Source: VFZN01 sp963709325 (GTDB lineage: Bacteria; Acidobacteriota; Vicinamibacteria; Vicinamibacterales; UBA2999). Taken from it: a DNA stretch of 64,000 nucleotides. The notes beneath the pieces are model-generated. The model had not been told where the DNA came from. It saw only the letters and a program-made list of their open reading frames with translations, and ran no database searches. The stretch's first letter is position 1. Every line of letters begins with the position of its first letter. The position numbers were made by a program, and so were the translations under genes. The stretch is from assembly GCA_963709325.1 (NCBI GenBank), contig CAVPVV010000003.1, forward strand, positions 3,720,001-3,784,000, written 5' to 3'. Positions 1 to 8,237 of the stretch are shown here, one piece after another.

Positions 1-566
1 CGGCGAGTCTCCGCGAAATGCACCGCGTGCGGATGATGGAGAACAACTGGACGCGGGGCAATGCCATCGGCTTTTCCGTCACGAGGAATCGCGACAAGGT
101 CTACGTGGGGCATGGCGGCAGCTACCCCGGCTACATCACCCAGACGATGATCGATCTGAACGGCAAGGTCGGTGTCATCGTGCTGACCAACGCGCAGGAC
201 GGTGACGCCAGCGGCATCGCTACCCAGCTGATGAACACGGTGGGCGCGGCGGTGGCCAGGGCGGCGGACGCCGCGCCAGCCAAAGTGAAGTGGAACCCGG
301 CCTGGTCGCGATTCGCGGGGCTCTACCGCGGCCGCGGCGGCGACTCACACGTCGTCGAACTGAATGAAAAGCTGGTGATCGTCAATCCCGACGCCCCTGA
401 TCTCGACAACCCTGTCGAGCTGGAGCCGCTCGGCGACGGCACCTTCCGGTTCGCGGCCCCTGTCGGCGGCGGGCCGGTGGGCGAGGTGGTCCGCTTCGTC
501 GAGGAGAACGGGCGCGTGGTGCGGATGATCACCGGCGACAGCTTCGTGGAGCGCGTGCCGGAGTGA
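1..566 (+). CDS. Serine hydrolase of the beta-lactamase/penicillin-binding fold, C-terminal part
   Basis: The reading frame is open from base 3, so the 5' end lies outside the window. The fragment carries HGGSYPGY, which fits the third active-site motif (HxG/KTG position) of class C beta-lactamase-like serine hydrolases, followed by a hydrophobic strand ending in VIVLTNAQDG that is typical of this fold. After about residue 95 comes a small beta-rich C-terminal extension often found in esterase-like members. The SxxK and YxN motifs would lie upstream, so whether it is an esterase, peptidase or transpeptidase cannot be told. It ends at TGA 564-566, just before a converging amidase scrap. Confidence 0.8.
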   Translation, partial: ASLREMHRVRMMENNWTRGNAIGFSVTRNRDKVYVGHGGSYPGYITQTMIDLNGKVGVIVLTNAQDGDASGIATQLMNTVGAAVARAADAAPAKVKWNPAWSRFAGLYRGRGGDSHVVELNEKLVIVNPDAPDLDNPVELEPLGDGTFRFAAPVGGGPVGEVVRFVEENGRVVRMITGDSFVERVPE

Positions 567-598
567 GCATCGAGCGGTTGAGACGAGCACCATCGGGC

Positions 599-790
599 CA
601 TGAACCAGGGTCCCTCAAGCTCGGGATGGTCGTTGTTGAAGTCGATCAGGTTTTGAAGCGCCTTCGGATAGCCGGCAGCAGTGTGCGTTCTGAGGTACCC
701 GGCGACGTCGTCCTTGAACTCGCAGAGGAGCGCGGCGAATTCAGGCCCGTAGGCGGGCTCGATCGGGGTCCGCGCCCGATCCGCGTCGCG
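599..790 (-). pseudogene. Remnant of an amidase-signature enzyme (C-terminal fragment)
   Basis: Read on the minus strand, this stretch encodes a segment matching the C-terminal part of AmiA/GatA-type amidases: EPAYGPEFAALLCEFKDD, then a GYPKAL...LIDFNNDHPE...GPWFM stretch, as in the family motif 'LLYEFKxxLNAYL...TLAxLIAFN..HP'. There is no start codon, no catalytic Ser-Ser-Lys region and no upstream continuation, because the frame runs into the GerW promoter region. It is a decayed fragment of about 64 codons left between two intact genes. The overlapping plus-strand open frame across 563-1015 has no protein-like character. Confidence 0.6.
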
Positions 791-935
791 TGCGGGTGGC
801 GAGAATCAGGGAAGGTCGAAGCATTGTCATCTCTTCACCTCCGACGAGTTCGCGGGCGAATCCCGATCGGATCGAAAATGATCGTTGACGAACAGCCGGG
901 ACGATCGGCTCTTCAAGCTGATGTATGGAGGCTAT

Positions 936-1295
936 ATGGACCACGTCGAAAGCTTGCTGAAGGCAACGCTGGCCGAAGTCGAGCGTCTTCTCAGCACCCG
1001 TACCGTTGTCGGTGAGCCGATCAACATCGAGGGCCAGACGATCATTCCGCTCGTGGCGGTTGGTTTCGGCTTTGGTGCTGGCGGCGGGTCTGGCAAGGAC
1101 CAGAAAACAACGAGCGTGGAAGGCCTTGGCGCCGGCTCCGGCGCCGGAGGCGGTGTGAAACCGGTCGCGGTCATCATCGTCAACAAAGATGGCGTGCGTC
1201 TGGAGAGCGTTCGCAGGGGTGCGGCCACCATGGTCGAGAAGGTCGGTGAGGCGGTCGGCAGGATCATGGATAAGCGCGCCGAGAAATCGGCCTAG
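936..1295 (+). CDS. ytfJ: GerW-family (YtfJ-like) protein
   Basis: A 119-residue protein with the GerW/YtfJ signature. It has an N-terminal helix (MDHVESLLKATLAEVERLL), the segment VVGEPINIEGQTIIPLVAVGFGFGAG read in pieces around residues 20-45, a Gly-rich loop, and a C-terminal VKPVAVIIVNKDGV strand. ATG 936 is chosen because GGAGG at 926-931 sits five bases upstream; a longer in-frame start at 885 has no such site. In Bacillus the family is linked to spore germination, but it is widespread in non-sporulating bacteria and its biochemical role is unknown. It heads a tight four-gene cluster with DUF2953, as ytfJ does with ytfI in Bacillus. Confidence 0.88.
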   Translation: MDHVESLLKATLAEVERLLSTRTVVGEPINIEGQTIIPLVAVGFGFGAGGGSGKDQKTTSVEGLGAGSGAGGGVKPVAVIIVNKDGVRLESVRRGAATMVEKVGEAVGRIMDKRAEKSA

Positions 1296-1310
1296 GTCGG
1301 GGTCGCGCGT

Positions 1311-1907
1311 ATGCTCGCGTTCGTTGCTGCGTTAGCGGCGCCGATCGCCCTCCTGGTGGCAATGCTTGCCGTGCCGCTCGTCCTGTTCATCGAGGCCGAG
1401 CGCACGGACAAGCTGAAGGTCCGGTGGCGACTGTTCTGGCTCTTCGGCCTGGTCAAGCCTCGGTCGCGGAACCGATCTGCGCCGCCGGCACCCGAGCGCG
1501 CAGAGGCCAGGCGAGCGGACACGCCGAAGAAACGGAGGGGGAGAGGACGGCGCATGGCAGTCGCGGTTCTGCGGACACGCGGCCTCTTCGAGAGAGTCGT
1601 CCGGCTCGCCCTTGCGCTGCTCCGGCGGGTGACCCTCGAAAGGCTTCAATTGGATACGATGTTCGGGTTCGAGAATCCAGCGGACACGGGGTTCGTGTAC
1701 GGATGCCTTTCGCCAGTGCTTGTGATGTCCGACCTGCGCGGCCTGAACATCCGCTGTCGTCCAATGTTCCTGGAGTCGGGCGTACGAGGTGCGCTCCGTG
1801 CAACCATCCGCGTCCGTCCGCTCCTTGTGGTGGGACCGATTGTCGCGTTCCTCGTGTCCCCTCCGGTATTTCGCGCAGCACGTGTGGCATGGCGAACCAG
1901 GAAATGA
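1311..1907 (+). CDS. DUF2953 (YtfI-like) membrane-anchored protein
   Basis: A 198-residue protein starting 15 bases after the GerW gene. One N-terminal membrane segment (about residues 2-26) is followed by a basic linker rich in Arg/Ala/Pro (residues 50-80). The C-terminal half, containing LERLQLDTMFGFENPADTG and YGCLSPVLV, matches the DUF2953 core. A second hydrophobic stretch (about 168-183) lies close to the end. DUF2953 genes commonly sit next to GerW/YtfJ genes, and that pairing supports both calls. Function is unknown; the partnership suggests a shared envelope-associated role (inference). Confidence 0.75.
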   Translation: MLAFVAALAAPIALLVAMLAVPLVLFIEAERTDKLKVRWRLFWLFGLVKPRSRNRSAPPAPERAEARRADTPKKRRGRGRRMAVAVLRTRGLFERVVRLALALLRRVTLERLQLDTMFGFENPADTGFVYGCLSPVLVMSDLRGLNIRCRPMFLESGVRGALRATIRVRPLLVVGPIVAFLVSPPVFRAARVAWRTRK

Positions 1908-2098
1908 GCGACCTGCGTTCCGACACACGCGTCACCGTCACAGTCGGTGACCTTGAGATTGAATCGACCGAGAGAATCGTCGTGCGCGTGGAGCGCGTGT
2001 GCGATGGGATTGTCGGACTGGCGTCGAGGCAACCGGTATCCATCGTCGTTCGGTCACCGGCTGGCACTTGGAGACTCGATCTGCAGTCCGAGGATTGA
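1904..2098 (+). CDS. Small conserved-context protein, 64 aa
   Basis: This short frame begins with ATG 1904 in an ATGA overlap with the stop of the DUF2953 gene, with AGGA at 1898-1901. It ends in a TGATG overlap with the next gene, so translational coupling on both sides is likely. The protein (MSDLRSDTRVTVTVGDLEI..., ending LQSED) is soluble and beta-rich, with no signal peptide, cysteines or recognisable domain. Codon use and the two overlaps argue that it is real. I do not recognise a family; its position suggests it works with GerW and DUF2953. Confidence 0.6.
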   Translation: MSDLRSDTRVTVTVGDLEIESTERIVVRVERVCDGIVGLASRQPVSIVVRSPAGTWRLDLQSED

Positions 2099-4239
2099 TG
2101 CACAAGCAGCGAGAGGCGGTGGTCATCGGCGCCTATCTGGCGCTCGCCGTGCTGGCAACATATCCCCTGGCTCTACACGCCGGCAGCGCCATTCCCCTGG
2201 GTGGAGATTCGTGGTCGAACTACTGGAATCTCTGGTGGGTGAAGACTGCATTGCTCGAAAGAGGTGTCAATCCGTACTTCACTCCTGACCTGCACTTCCC
2301 CTACGGCACGACGCTGTACTTCCACACGTTGAACCTCCTCGGCGGCATCGTGTCACTGCCGATCGTGAGCGTGCTCGGGGTTGCTGCCGGTTACAACTTC
2401 CTGGTCGTCCTGTCGTTCGTGCTGAGCGGCTACGGGACGTATCGACTCGTCCTTTACGTACTGACTCGCCAGAACCCGACGATGGAACCCGGGCGCGCCT
2501 TGCAGTGGGGAGCATTCGTTGCCGGCGTAGCGTTCACGTTCGGCAGCTATCGGTACTCGCATCTGCTGGGTCACCTCGATCTCGCTTCCACTCAATGGCT
2601 GCCCTTCTCGATGCTCTTTCTGCTCAAGGCGAGAGACGAGCCTGGAGGGCGTAACGTCGCGCTCGCGGCGGTGTTCCTGGTCGCCGCGGCGTTGACCACC
2701 TCCTATTACCTGATGTTCCTGCTCGTATTCGCGGCATACATCATCGTCGAGCTGATGTCGAAGCCGAGCCGGGAGTCGCCGCGACAGGCGCTGCGGATCG
2801 TCGCGGTGATCGCGGGGTCGCTGATCGCCATCTCACCAGTGCTCGTGCCGATGCTGGTTCTGGGACGCACAGAGGGTCGCGCCCCGAACGTGCCTCGCGA
2901 CCTCGAACGGTTTTCGGCCGATGCATTCTCATTCGTCATTCCGTCGCCGCTGAACCCTCTGTGGGGTGAGACGGTCAGGCCCATCTATCGGGCGATCGCG
3001 CCGGATGGCAGTCTCGAGACCGTCGCCTTCGTCGGCTTCGTTCCGCTGGTGCTTGGCGCGATCGGCCTGAGGAGCTGCCGAGCCGTACGGCGTTTCTGGC
3101 TGGCGCCTTTGCTGTTGTTCGCGTCGCTGGCGCTTGGACCGGTCGTCCACGTCGCGGGGCAGGTGGTACTGCCGTGGCTTTCACCGGTGATGCCTTACAG
3201 CCTGCTGGCACGGCTGCCCTATGGAGACATCCCTCGGGTGCCGGCACGGTATGCCGTGATGGCGATGCTGTGCTTGTCGGTGGCTGCCGGAACAGGCGTA
3301 TCGACGCTGCTGAGGCGAGTGAGGGTTCCGTTTCAGGGTGCGATCGCGGCCGTTTTGTCCGTCCTCGCGATTGGTGAAGGCGTGGTGCTGCCGCTGCCCG
3401 TCATGGCGGTCCACGAGCCCGCGGTGTTCACGCAGATTCGTGACGATCCCCGGCGCACGGGCGTTCTGGAGATACCGATTCGGAACGACGGCGCGGACAT
3501 TCCCGAGCGCATGCTGTTCCAGACGATTCATCGGAAGCCGATCTACGGTGGCTACTTCTCGCGCGCGCGGCCGCTCCTGCCGTTCAGCGCGGTGCCAGGC
3601 TTCGCGCAGCTCGAAGCGCTGTCCGAGAGCATCGACGACGTCGTCGTCTACGAGGCGGCGCAGCTGCCGCACATCAGCCGAGCCGTGCTGAACTTCTACG
3701 ACGCCGGGTACGTGGTGATCGAATCGAAATTCATGGCGTCCGCTGCTGTCGAGCGAGGTCGGCAGGTCGCCGACCATCTGCTCGGCTCGTCCAGTCGTGT
3801 TTTCGAGGCCGACAGAATGCTGGCCTACACGGTGCCGCCACCGCCAGCCGCGTCGCCGCCCGCGCTCTGGCTCGACACCGGCTGGTCGTACCTCGAGCGA
3901 CTCGAGGAGCGGGGACCTGACGGGCGGTCCCTGCGATGGCGGTGGATTGGTGAGCGGGCCCGTCTGGGAGCGATCGCCGCCGAACCCGTTCGCGTTCGGC
4001 TGACGTTCGTCGCACAGGCCTTCGGTCGCGTGCGGCGGCTGCAGCTTGTCGCGAACGGTACCTCGATTGTGACGATACCGATCGGCCCGGATCGGGCAGC
4101 CTACCAGACCCCTGCTTTTCTGCTGACACCTGACGTGCGGTTCGTCGAGCTCCGGAGCCTGGACGGCGCGGACACGCCAGGTGTGGACCAGCGGCCGCTG
4201 AGTATCGCTTTCTACCGGCTCGAGCTGGTCGCGGGATAG
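2098..4239 (+). CDS. Polytopic GT-C-type membrane glycosyltransferase-like protein
   Basis: A 713-residue protein with roughly ten hydrophobic segments in its first 450 residues and a soluble C-terminal domain. ATG 2098 overlaps the previous stop (TGATG), with AGGA at 2091-2094. Soon after the first membrane segment comes GGDSWSNYWNLWW, the extracytoplasmic loop with an acidic residue seen in GT-C enzymes that use polyprenyl-phosphate sugars, followed by LHFPYGTTLYFHTLN. This resembles the large uncharacterised YfhO/GT39-like membrane proteins of acidobacteria. Donor and acceptor cannot be predicted. It is the last gene of the GerW cluster, suggesting an envelope glycan role (inference). Confidence 0.7.
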   Translation: MHKQREAVVIGAYLALAVLATYPLALHAGSAIPLGGDSWSNYWNLWWVKTALLERGVNPYFTPDLHFPYGTTLYFHTLNLLGGIVSLPIVSVLGVAAGYNFLVVLSFVLSGYGTYRLVLYVLTRQNPTMEPGRALQWGAFVAGVAFTFGSYRYSHLLGHLDLASTQWLPFSMLFLLKARDEPGGRNVALAAVFLVAAALTTSYYLMFLLVFAAYIIVELMSKPSRESPRQALRIVAVIAGSLIAISPVLVPMLVLGRTEGRAPNVPRDLERFSADAFSFVIPSPLNPLWGETVRPIYRAIAPDGSLETVAFVGFVPLVLGAIGLRSCRAVRRFWLAPLLLFASLALGPVVHVAGQVVLPWLSPVMPYSLLARLPYGDIPRVPARYAVMAMLCLSVAAGTGVSTLLRRVRVPFQGAIAAVLSVLAIGEGVVLPLPVMAVHEPAVFTQIRDDPRRTGVLEIPIRNDGADIPERMLFQTIHRKPIYGGYFSRARPLLPFSAVPGFAQLEALSESIDDVVVYEAAQLPHISRAVLNFYDAGYVVIESKFMASAAVERGRQVADHLLGSSSRVFEADRMLAYTVPPPPAASPPALWLDTGWSYLERLEERGPDGRSLRWRWIGERARLGAIAAEPVRVRLTFVAQAFGRVRRLQLVANGTSIVTIPIGPDRAAYQTPAFLLTPDVRFVELRSLDGADTPGVDQRPLSIAFYRLELVAG

Positions 4240-4262
4240 CCGGCGCAATGTTCGACCTACGA

Positions 4263-4658
4263 TCAGCCGACCACCGCCCGAGCGGCGCGCCGCGCTGTCA
4301 TCCCGCCGCCGACGTAGGTCAAGGGGACCAGCGAGAGCAGGAACGTCAGGTGATACCAGACCGGAAATTTGTCCCACAGGCTCACGTGCACAGGAATGAA
4401 CGCGACCAACAGAATCGCACCGGTCATGAGTGTCGCGATCGATGACCCCGGAGCCAGCCTTGCGGTGGTCAGCCCCGCGGCGAGCGTCGCCAGCGCGCCG
4501 ATTGACAGGCGCGCAAACAACATCGGCAAGGTGAACACCATGGCGTCGGCGACCGCGCCATACGCCGGCCAGATGAGGCGCACGATGACCCCTGCTACGC
4601 TCACGACGACAATCCACACCGCCAGCCCTGCGACGACGCCGAGGATCTTCTTCGTCAT
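4263..4658 (-). CDS. Small four-helix integral membrane protein
   Basis: A 131-residue protein made almost entirely of hydrophobic helices: about 5-27, 40-62, 75-92 and 100-118. A short charged loop (HVSLWDKFPVWYH) precedes the last helix and the C-terminus is basic (TARRAARAVVG). I recognise no family; it resembles small uncharacterised membrane proteins often annotated only as hypothetical. The start has no Shine-Dalgarno site but has TAGACT six bases upstream, so the mRNA may be leaderless. It lies just downstream of the AraC regulator on the same strand. Confidence 0.6.
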   Translation of the reverse strand: MTKKILGVVAGLAVWIVVVSVAGVIVRLIWPAYGAVADAMVFTLPMLFARLSIGALATLAAGLTTARLAPGSSIATLMTGAILLVAFIPVHVSLWDKFPVWYHLTFLLSLVPLTYVGGGMTARRAARAVVG

Positions 4659-4664
4659 CGGCGC

Positions 4665-4670
4665 AGTCTA
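4665..4670 (-). promoter_or_regulatory. Candidate -10 box (TAGACT) for a leaderless transcript
   Basis: TAGACT on the minus strand ends six bases before ATG 4658. It overlaps the stop codon of the araC-type gene. With a start site about 7 bases downstream, transcription would begin at or next to the start codon. No convincing -35 box is seen. Confidence 0.4.
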
Positions 4671-5456
4671 GGAAGGATCGTGGCAACGGGTCTTGGAAAA
4701 ATCGGCCACGCCGTTCGCGGCCAGATGGCCGGGGGTTGCGCCCGCGAATCGCGTCAGGTTCAGGGTCATATGGGATTGATCGAAGTAGCCCGTCTCTGAG
4801 GCCAGGGTCGAGGCAGAGAGGCCGGGCGAGTCCTCCATCTGCTTCAGCGACTCCTGGAACCGAACCACGCTGGCATAGCGTTTCGGTCCATATCCAACCC
4901 AGATCCGCATCAGGCGACTCAGCTGACGTGGGCTGACGCCGCAGCGGTCGGCGAGCTTCGCCACCTTCAGGCACCCGTGCTCCCGTCCGATCTCCTCGAT
5001 GGCGGCAGCCACCACACCGTTGATCTGCCCGCCGTCGAGCCGCTCGAGGAGGAAGGTCTGAAGCGCTTCAAGGCACCGAGCGGCATTGCACTGCCGGACG
5101 AGTCCATCGAAGGCCGCAATCCGGCTGGCTTCGATGCGACGGTCGACCATCGTGTGCGCGGCCATCCCGCTCAGCAGGTGTGCGACACCTGGACGCAGCC
5201 GCACGCCAACCATCGTCGTTGGAATCGGAAATCGCCGCTCGTCGGGCCGAACGAGCGGCCCCCGCAGGACCCATCCCGCCGTCCCCGTCGCGTCGAGCTG
5301 AATCGACACGGCGGCGCTGCCGTCCGCTACCACGCGAATCATCGCGCCGGCTTCGGCGGTGACGACCCAGAAGCATCCGACGAACGGCCGCAACGCTCCG
5401 GGCGCTTCGTGGAATCGGATGTCGGCGCGATGCACGAGCGTGCTGCTGATGCTCAT
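4668..5456 (-). CDS. AraC-family transcriptional regulator
   Basis: A 262-residue cytoplasmic regulator. The N-terminal part (FHEAPGALRPFVGCFWVV..., about residues 15-120) resembles the DUF6597-type sensor domain. The C-terminal 100 residues hold the paired helix-turn-helix of AraC/XylS proteins: CLKVAKLADRCGVSPRQLSR is the first helix pair and ASETGYFDQSHMTLNLTRFAG followed by TPG is the second, including the typical 'GYxDQSHxxxxFxxxxGxTP' pattern. Targets are unknown; the neighbouring small membrane protein is the only obvious candidate. No clear Shine-Dalgarno sequence precedes ATG 5456. Confidence 0.88.
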   Translation of the reverse strand: MSISSTLVHRADIRFHEAPGALRPFVGCFWVVTAEAGAMIRVVADGSAAVSIQLDATGTAGWVLRGPLVRPDERRFPIPTTMVGVRLRPGVAHLLSGMAAHTMVDRRIEASRIAAFDGLVRQCNAARCLEALQTFLLERLDGGQINGVVAAAIEEIGREHGCLKVAKLADRCGVSPRQLSRLMRIWVGYGPKRYASVVRFQESLKQMEDSPGLSASTLASETGYFDQSHMTLNLTRFAGATPGHLAANGVADFSKTRCHDPS

Positions 5457-5607
5457 GGTCAGCCCGCGCTCTCAGGCCTCCGGAGCGCACTCATCACGAC
5501 GATCGAGAATACACGAGCTGACTATTAAGGCAGCCGGGCGAAGGCGATGAGGATCGGTCACCCACTGGGTGGGGCCGATCGTCGGGAGAATGATAGCGTC
5601 CATGCCG

Positions 5608-5613
5608 TAGACT
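5608..5613 (+). promoter_or_regulatory. Candidate -10 box (TAGACT) upstream of the DUF983 leader ORF
   Basis: TAGACT ends seven bases before ATG 5621, which opens a 13-codon ORF leading into the DUF983 gene. The spacing matches the other putative leaderless starts in the window. Confidence 0.35.
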
Positions 5614-5620
5614 CTCAGCG

Positions 5621-5662
5621 ATGTTCGGTTGTCGAGAGCGCTGGACAGACATCTGTGTATGA
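5621..5662 (+). CDS. Putative 13-aa leader peptide overlapping the DUF983 start
   Basis: ATG 5621 opens MFGCRERWTDICV and stops at TGA 5660-5662, which overlaps ATG 5659 of the DUF983 gene (ATGA). The downstream start has no Shine-Dalgarno sequence, so it could be translated by ribosomes terminating on this leader. The peptide contains two cysteines and one tryptophan. Chance occurrence of such a short ORF is possible; the support is the overlap plus the -10-like box at the right distance. Confidence 0.35.
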   Translation: MFGCRERWTDICV

Positions 5663-6060
5663 TGCCTTCCCGCTCGAAATTGATCAGCACTGCGCTTCGG
5701 CGTGGACTGCACAAGCGCTGCCCGCACTGCGGCCAGGGGCCGCTGTTTTCCGGGTGGTCCCAGCTCGAGGGCTGTTCCAGCTGCGGTCTGGTCTTCGTGC
5801 CCAACCCCGGTGACACGTGGGCCTTCACCATCTTCGGCGATCGGCTGCCACTTGGCGCAATGATCGTCTTGATCTATTTCGGAGTGGTGCGTTCACATCG
5901 CGTGCTGGGCCTGACCATGCTGGTTGTGTTGGCGGCGCTGGTGATCTGGACGGCCCCCAACCGCTGGGGCGCGGGTATCGCGCTGCATTACCTGTCGCGC
6001 GTGTACTGGCCCGAACCCGCGGATCCCATTCCGCCGCCCTGGGACCCGCCCTCGTCATGA
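5659..6060 (+). CDS. DUF983 family membrane protein with a zinc-ribbon-like motif
   Basis: A 133-residue protein. Residues 10-45 contain KRCPHCGQGPLFSGW and CSSCGLVF, two CxxC pairs characteristic of DUF983. They are followed by the conserved PGDTWAF segment and two membrane helices (about 60-80 and 85-105). The C-terminus ends in a Pro-rich tail. DUF983 proteins are small membrane proteins of unknown function. ATG 5659 is chosen for its overlap with the leader ORF; a TTG at 5629 would extend the protein without adding conserved sequence. Confidence 0.82.
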   Translation: MMPSRSKLISTALRRGLHKRCPHCGQGPLFSGWSQLEGCSSCGLVFVPNPGDTWAFTIFGDRLPLGAMIVLIYFGVVRSHRVLGLTMLVVLAALVIWTAPNRWGAGIALHYLSRVYWPEPADPIPPPWDPPSS

Positions 6061-6121
6061 AGCTGCGCGCCGAGCCGAAGAAGGTTCGCGCCCCGAGCAG
6101 ACCCGTCGGAGGCCATGCACG

Positions 6122-8224
6122 CTACCGGCTCGACGTCACCGCAGCGCCGTTCTTGAGCTGCCGGTCGAAGAACTCTTCCGCCCGGCGCCACGCGTCGCGC
6201 AGGATGTGGGCGCGCCGGAAGAAGTGGATCTCGCCGGGATAGACCCCCATCTCGAAGGGTTTACCAAGCTTGAGCAGGGTGTCCCACAGGCGCAGCGAGT
6301 CGCGGAACTGCACGTTGCGATCGTTGGTGCCGTGCAGGATAAGAAGCGGCCGGGCGAGCTTTTCCATGAAATAGATCGGCGCCGAGTCGTGGTAGATGCC
6401 GGGGTTTTCGACCGGCGTCCCGAGACGCGGTGTCGTGTATCCGGCGCCATAGGTGGCCCAGTCAACCACGCCGGCGACGTTGATACCAGCCCGGAACAGC
6501 GTCGGATCCTGGGTCATCGTCTGCAGCGTGAGGTAGCCGCCGTAGCTGAGACCCCACACCGCTATCCGGTCCGGATCGATGTAGGGAAGCGTCTTCAGGT
6601 AGTCGGCGCTGGCGAGGACGTCGGCCGCGTCCTTGATGCCCAATCCCATGTGGACGCCGGTGGACCACTCGCGGCTGTAACCGGAGCTGCCGCGATAATC
6701 AGGCGTGATCACGACATAGCCCTGTTGCGCGAGGTAGACCGACGCGGAGTAATACATCCGGTAGCTGCCCGGGTGCCAGCCGAGGAAGTTCTGGTCCGAG
6801 CCGGAGCCGTGAATCCAGACGATCGCCGGGTGCCTGCGCGATTTGTCGAGATTGCGCGGCACCATGATCGTGCCCGGCACAGGCGCCTTGTCGAGGCGGC
6901 TCGGAAAGCTGACCGGCTCGGGCACGACGATCTCGCTCCGGTTCAGGCCGGAGGGCATCGAGTCGCTGAGCCGCGTCAGCGCCGCGCCGGCACGGACCTG
7001 AGCGACGTAGAGATCCAGCGAGTTCTGCGGATCGGTACGCTGGATCACGAGCGACTGTCCATCCGGCGAGAAGAGCGGATCGAGATTGACGCCGCGTGTC
7101 GTGACCACGGCCTGGCCCTGCTTGGTCGAGACGTCGACGACGTCGACGAAGCGCTCCATCTGGTTGCCAGCCGCGCTGTGGTGATATGCGATCCGCTTGC
7201 TGTCCGGCGACCAGCTGCCGAGGCCGGTGCCGAAGTTGCCGGACGTGAGCTGCACGGCTTGGGCCTCGGAGGTCGCGTCCAACGGCATCGCGTAGACGTG
7301 AATCCAGCCGCTCCGGTCGCTCACGAATCCGATCTGCTTCCCATCTGGTGAGACGAGCAGCTTCACATCGCGATTGGTCGGCGACACCCACCGGTCGTCG
7401 TGGTCGCGCCAGAGCACGCGCGGTAGCGCATCGCGCTTCATCAGCTTGATGTCTTTCGTCTTTCCGTCCGGCGACAGCTCGTAGTAGACGAGCGAGCGAT
7501 CGGCCGCGAACTGCGGCGAGCTGACCGCGCCGACTGTCGGGATCCAGTAGACCTCGCCGCCCTGGGCGGCGATCACGCCGAGGCGCCGCTCGCGAGAGAC
7601 GTTCTCCATCGAGCGGATCATCGGCCCGTTCCACGGCAGGTCCTCTGGTTCGAGGCCGCCACGGTTCGCGACGAAGGCGAGCCAGCGCCCGTCCATCGAG
7701 AACACCGGCACACCGGAGCCCAGCCCCTCCGACAGGTTGGTCACTTGCCGCTCGGTGCCGGCAGTGACGTTGCCGACCCAGATGTTGCCGCGGCGGATGA
7801 ACGCGATGGTCTGGCGGTCCGGCGACAGGCTGAACGAACCGGCGTCACCGAGCGCGCCGGGCATCCGTGCCGGCTTGCCGCTCGCCGCGTTCACCTTCCA
7901 GAGCTGGCCGCTCCTGCCGAAGAGGATCTCGTCGCTCGAGATCCACGCGAAGGCGCCAAGGTCCGACTGCAGCAGGTCGGGATCGACAGGGAAGTCGGTG
8001 AGCGCTACCGGCTGGCTGCCGGGCGTGACGACGAAGAGGTCCTGCTTGCCGGCAGCGTCCCAGAGGAACGCGATCTTCTTCCCGTCCGGCGACCAGGCGG
8101 GGTTGGTCGGGTACTTGATGTCGGCGATGCGCTCGATGGTGATGCTGCCCCGCGGCGGTTCGGCGGAGGCCGGGACCGCGGCGAAGAGCAGCGCGAGCGC
8201 GAAGACGGGTCTCATGGACATCAT
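6122..8224 (-). CDS. S9-family prolyl oligopeptidase-like serine peptidase, secreted
   Basis: A 700-residue protein with a Sec signal peptide (MMSMRPVFALALLFAAVPASA). Residues 30-400 form a beta-propeller of PD40 repeats (PAWSPDGKKIAF, FSLSPDRQTIAF, SWSPDSKRIAYH). The C-terminal 250 residues are an alpha/beta hydrolase with the nucleophile in WGLSYGGY (Ser about 560), the acid in LHGTNDRNVQ and the histidine in GEIHFF. This is the dipeptidyl-peptidase/acylaminoacyl-peptidase type arrangement, acting on peptides in the periplasm. GGAG lies six bases before ATG 8224. It starts 13 bases after the TonB receptor gene, so the two are probably co-transcribed for peptide uptake and breakdown. Confidence 0.92.
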   Translation of the reverse strand: MMSMRPVFALALLFAAVPASAEPPRGSITIERIADIKYPTNPAWSPDGKKIAFLWDAAGKQDLFVVTPGSQPVALTDFPVDPDLLQSDLGAFAWISSDEILFGRSGQLWKVNAASGKPARMPGALGDAGSFSLSPDRQTIAFIRRGNIWVGNVTAGTERQVTNLSEGLGSGVPVFSMDGRWLAFVANRGGLEPEDLPWNGPMIRSMENVSRERRLGVIAAQGGEVYWIPTVGAVSSPQFAADRSLVYYELSPDGKTKDIKLMKRDALPRVLWRDHDDRWVSPTNRDVKLLVSPDGKQIGFVSDRSGWIHVYAMPLDATSEAQAVQLTSGNFGTGLGSWSPDSKRIAYHHSAAGNQMERFVDVVDVSTKQGQAVVTTRGVNLDPLFSPDGQSLVIQRTDPQNSLDLYVAQVRAGAALTRLSDSMPSGLNRSEIVVPEPVSFPSRLDKAPVPGTIMVPRNLDKSRRHPAIVWIHGSGSDQNFLGWHPGSYRMYYSASVYLAQQGYVVITPDYRGSSGYSREWSTGVHMGLGIKDAADVLASADYLKTLPYIDPDRIAVWGLSYGGYLTLQTMTQDPTLFRAGINVAGVVDWATYGAGYTTPRLGTPVENPGIYHDSAPIYFMEKLARPLLILHGTNDRNVQFRDSLRLWDTLLKLGKPFEMGVYPGEIHFFRRAHILRDAWRRAEEFFDRQLKNGAAVTSSR

Positions 8225-8237
8225 TGGAACTCCAGCG

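Noticed and set aside
563..1015. 150-codon plus-strand open frame overlapping the serine hydrolase stop
   Set aside because: It has no start signal or protein-like pattern and is antisense to the amidase remnant.
3181..4974. 597-codon minus-strand open frame across the GT-C gene and beyond
   Set aside because: Arg/Pro/Ala-rich shadow of high-GC coding sequence; the plus-strand gene and the minus-strand small membrane protein explain the region.
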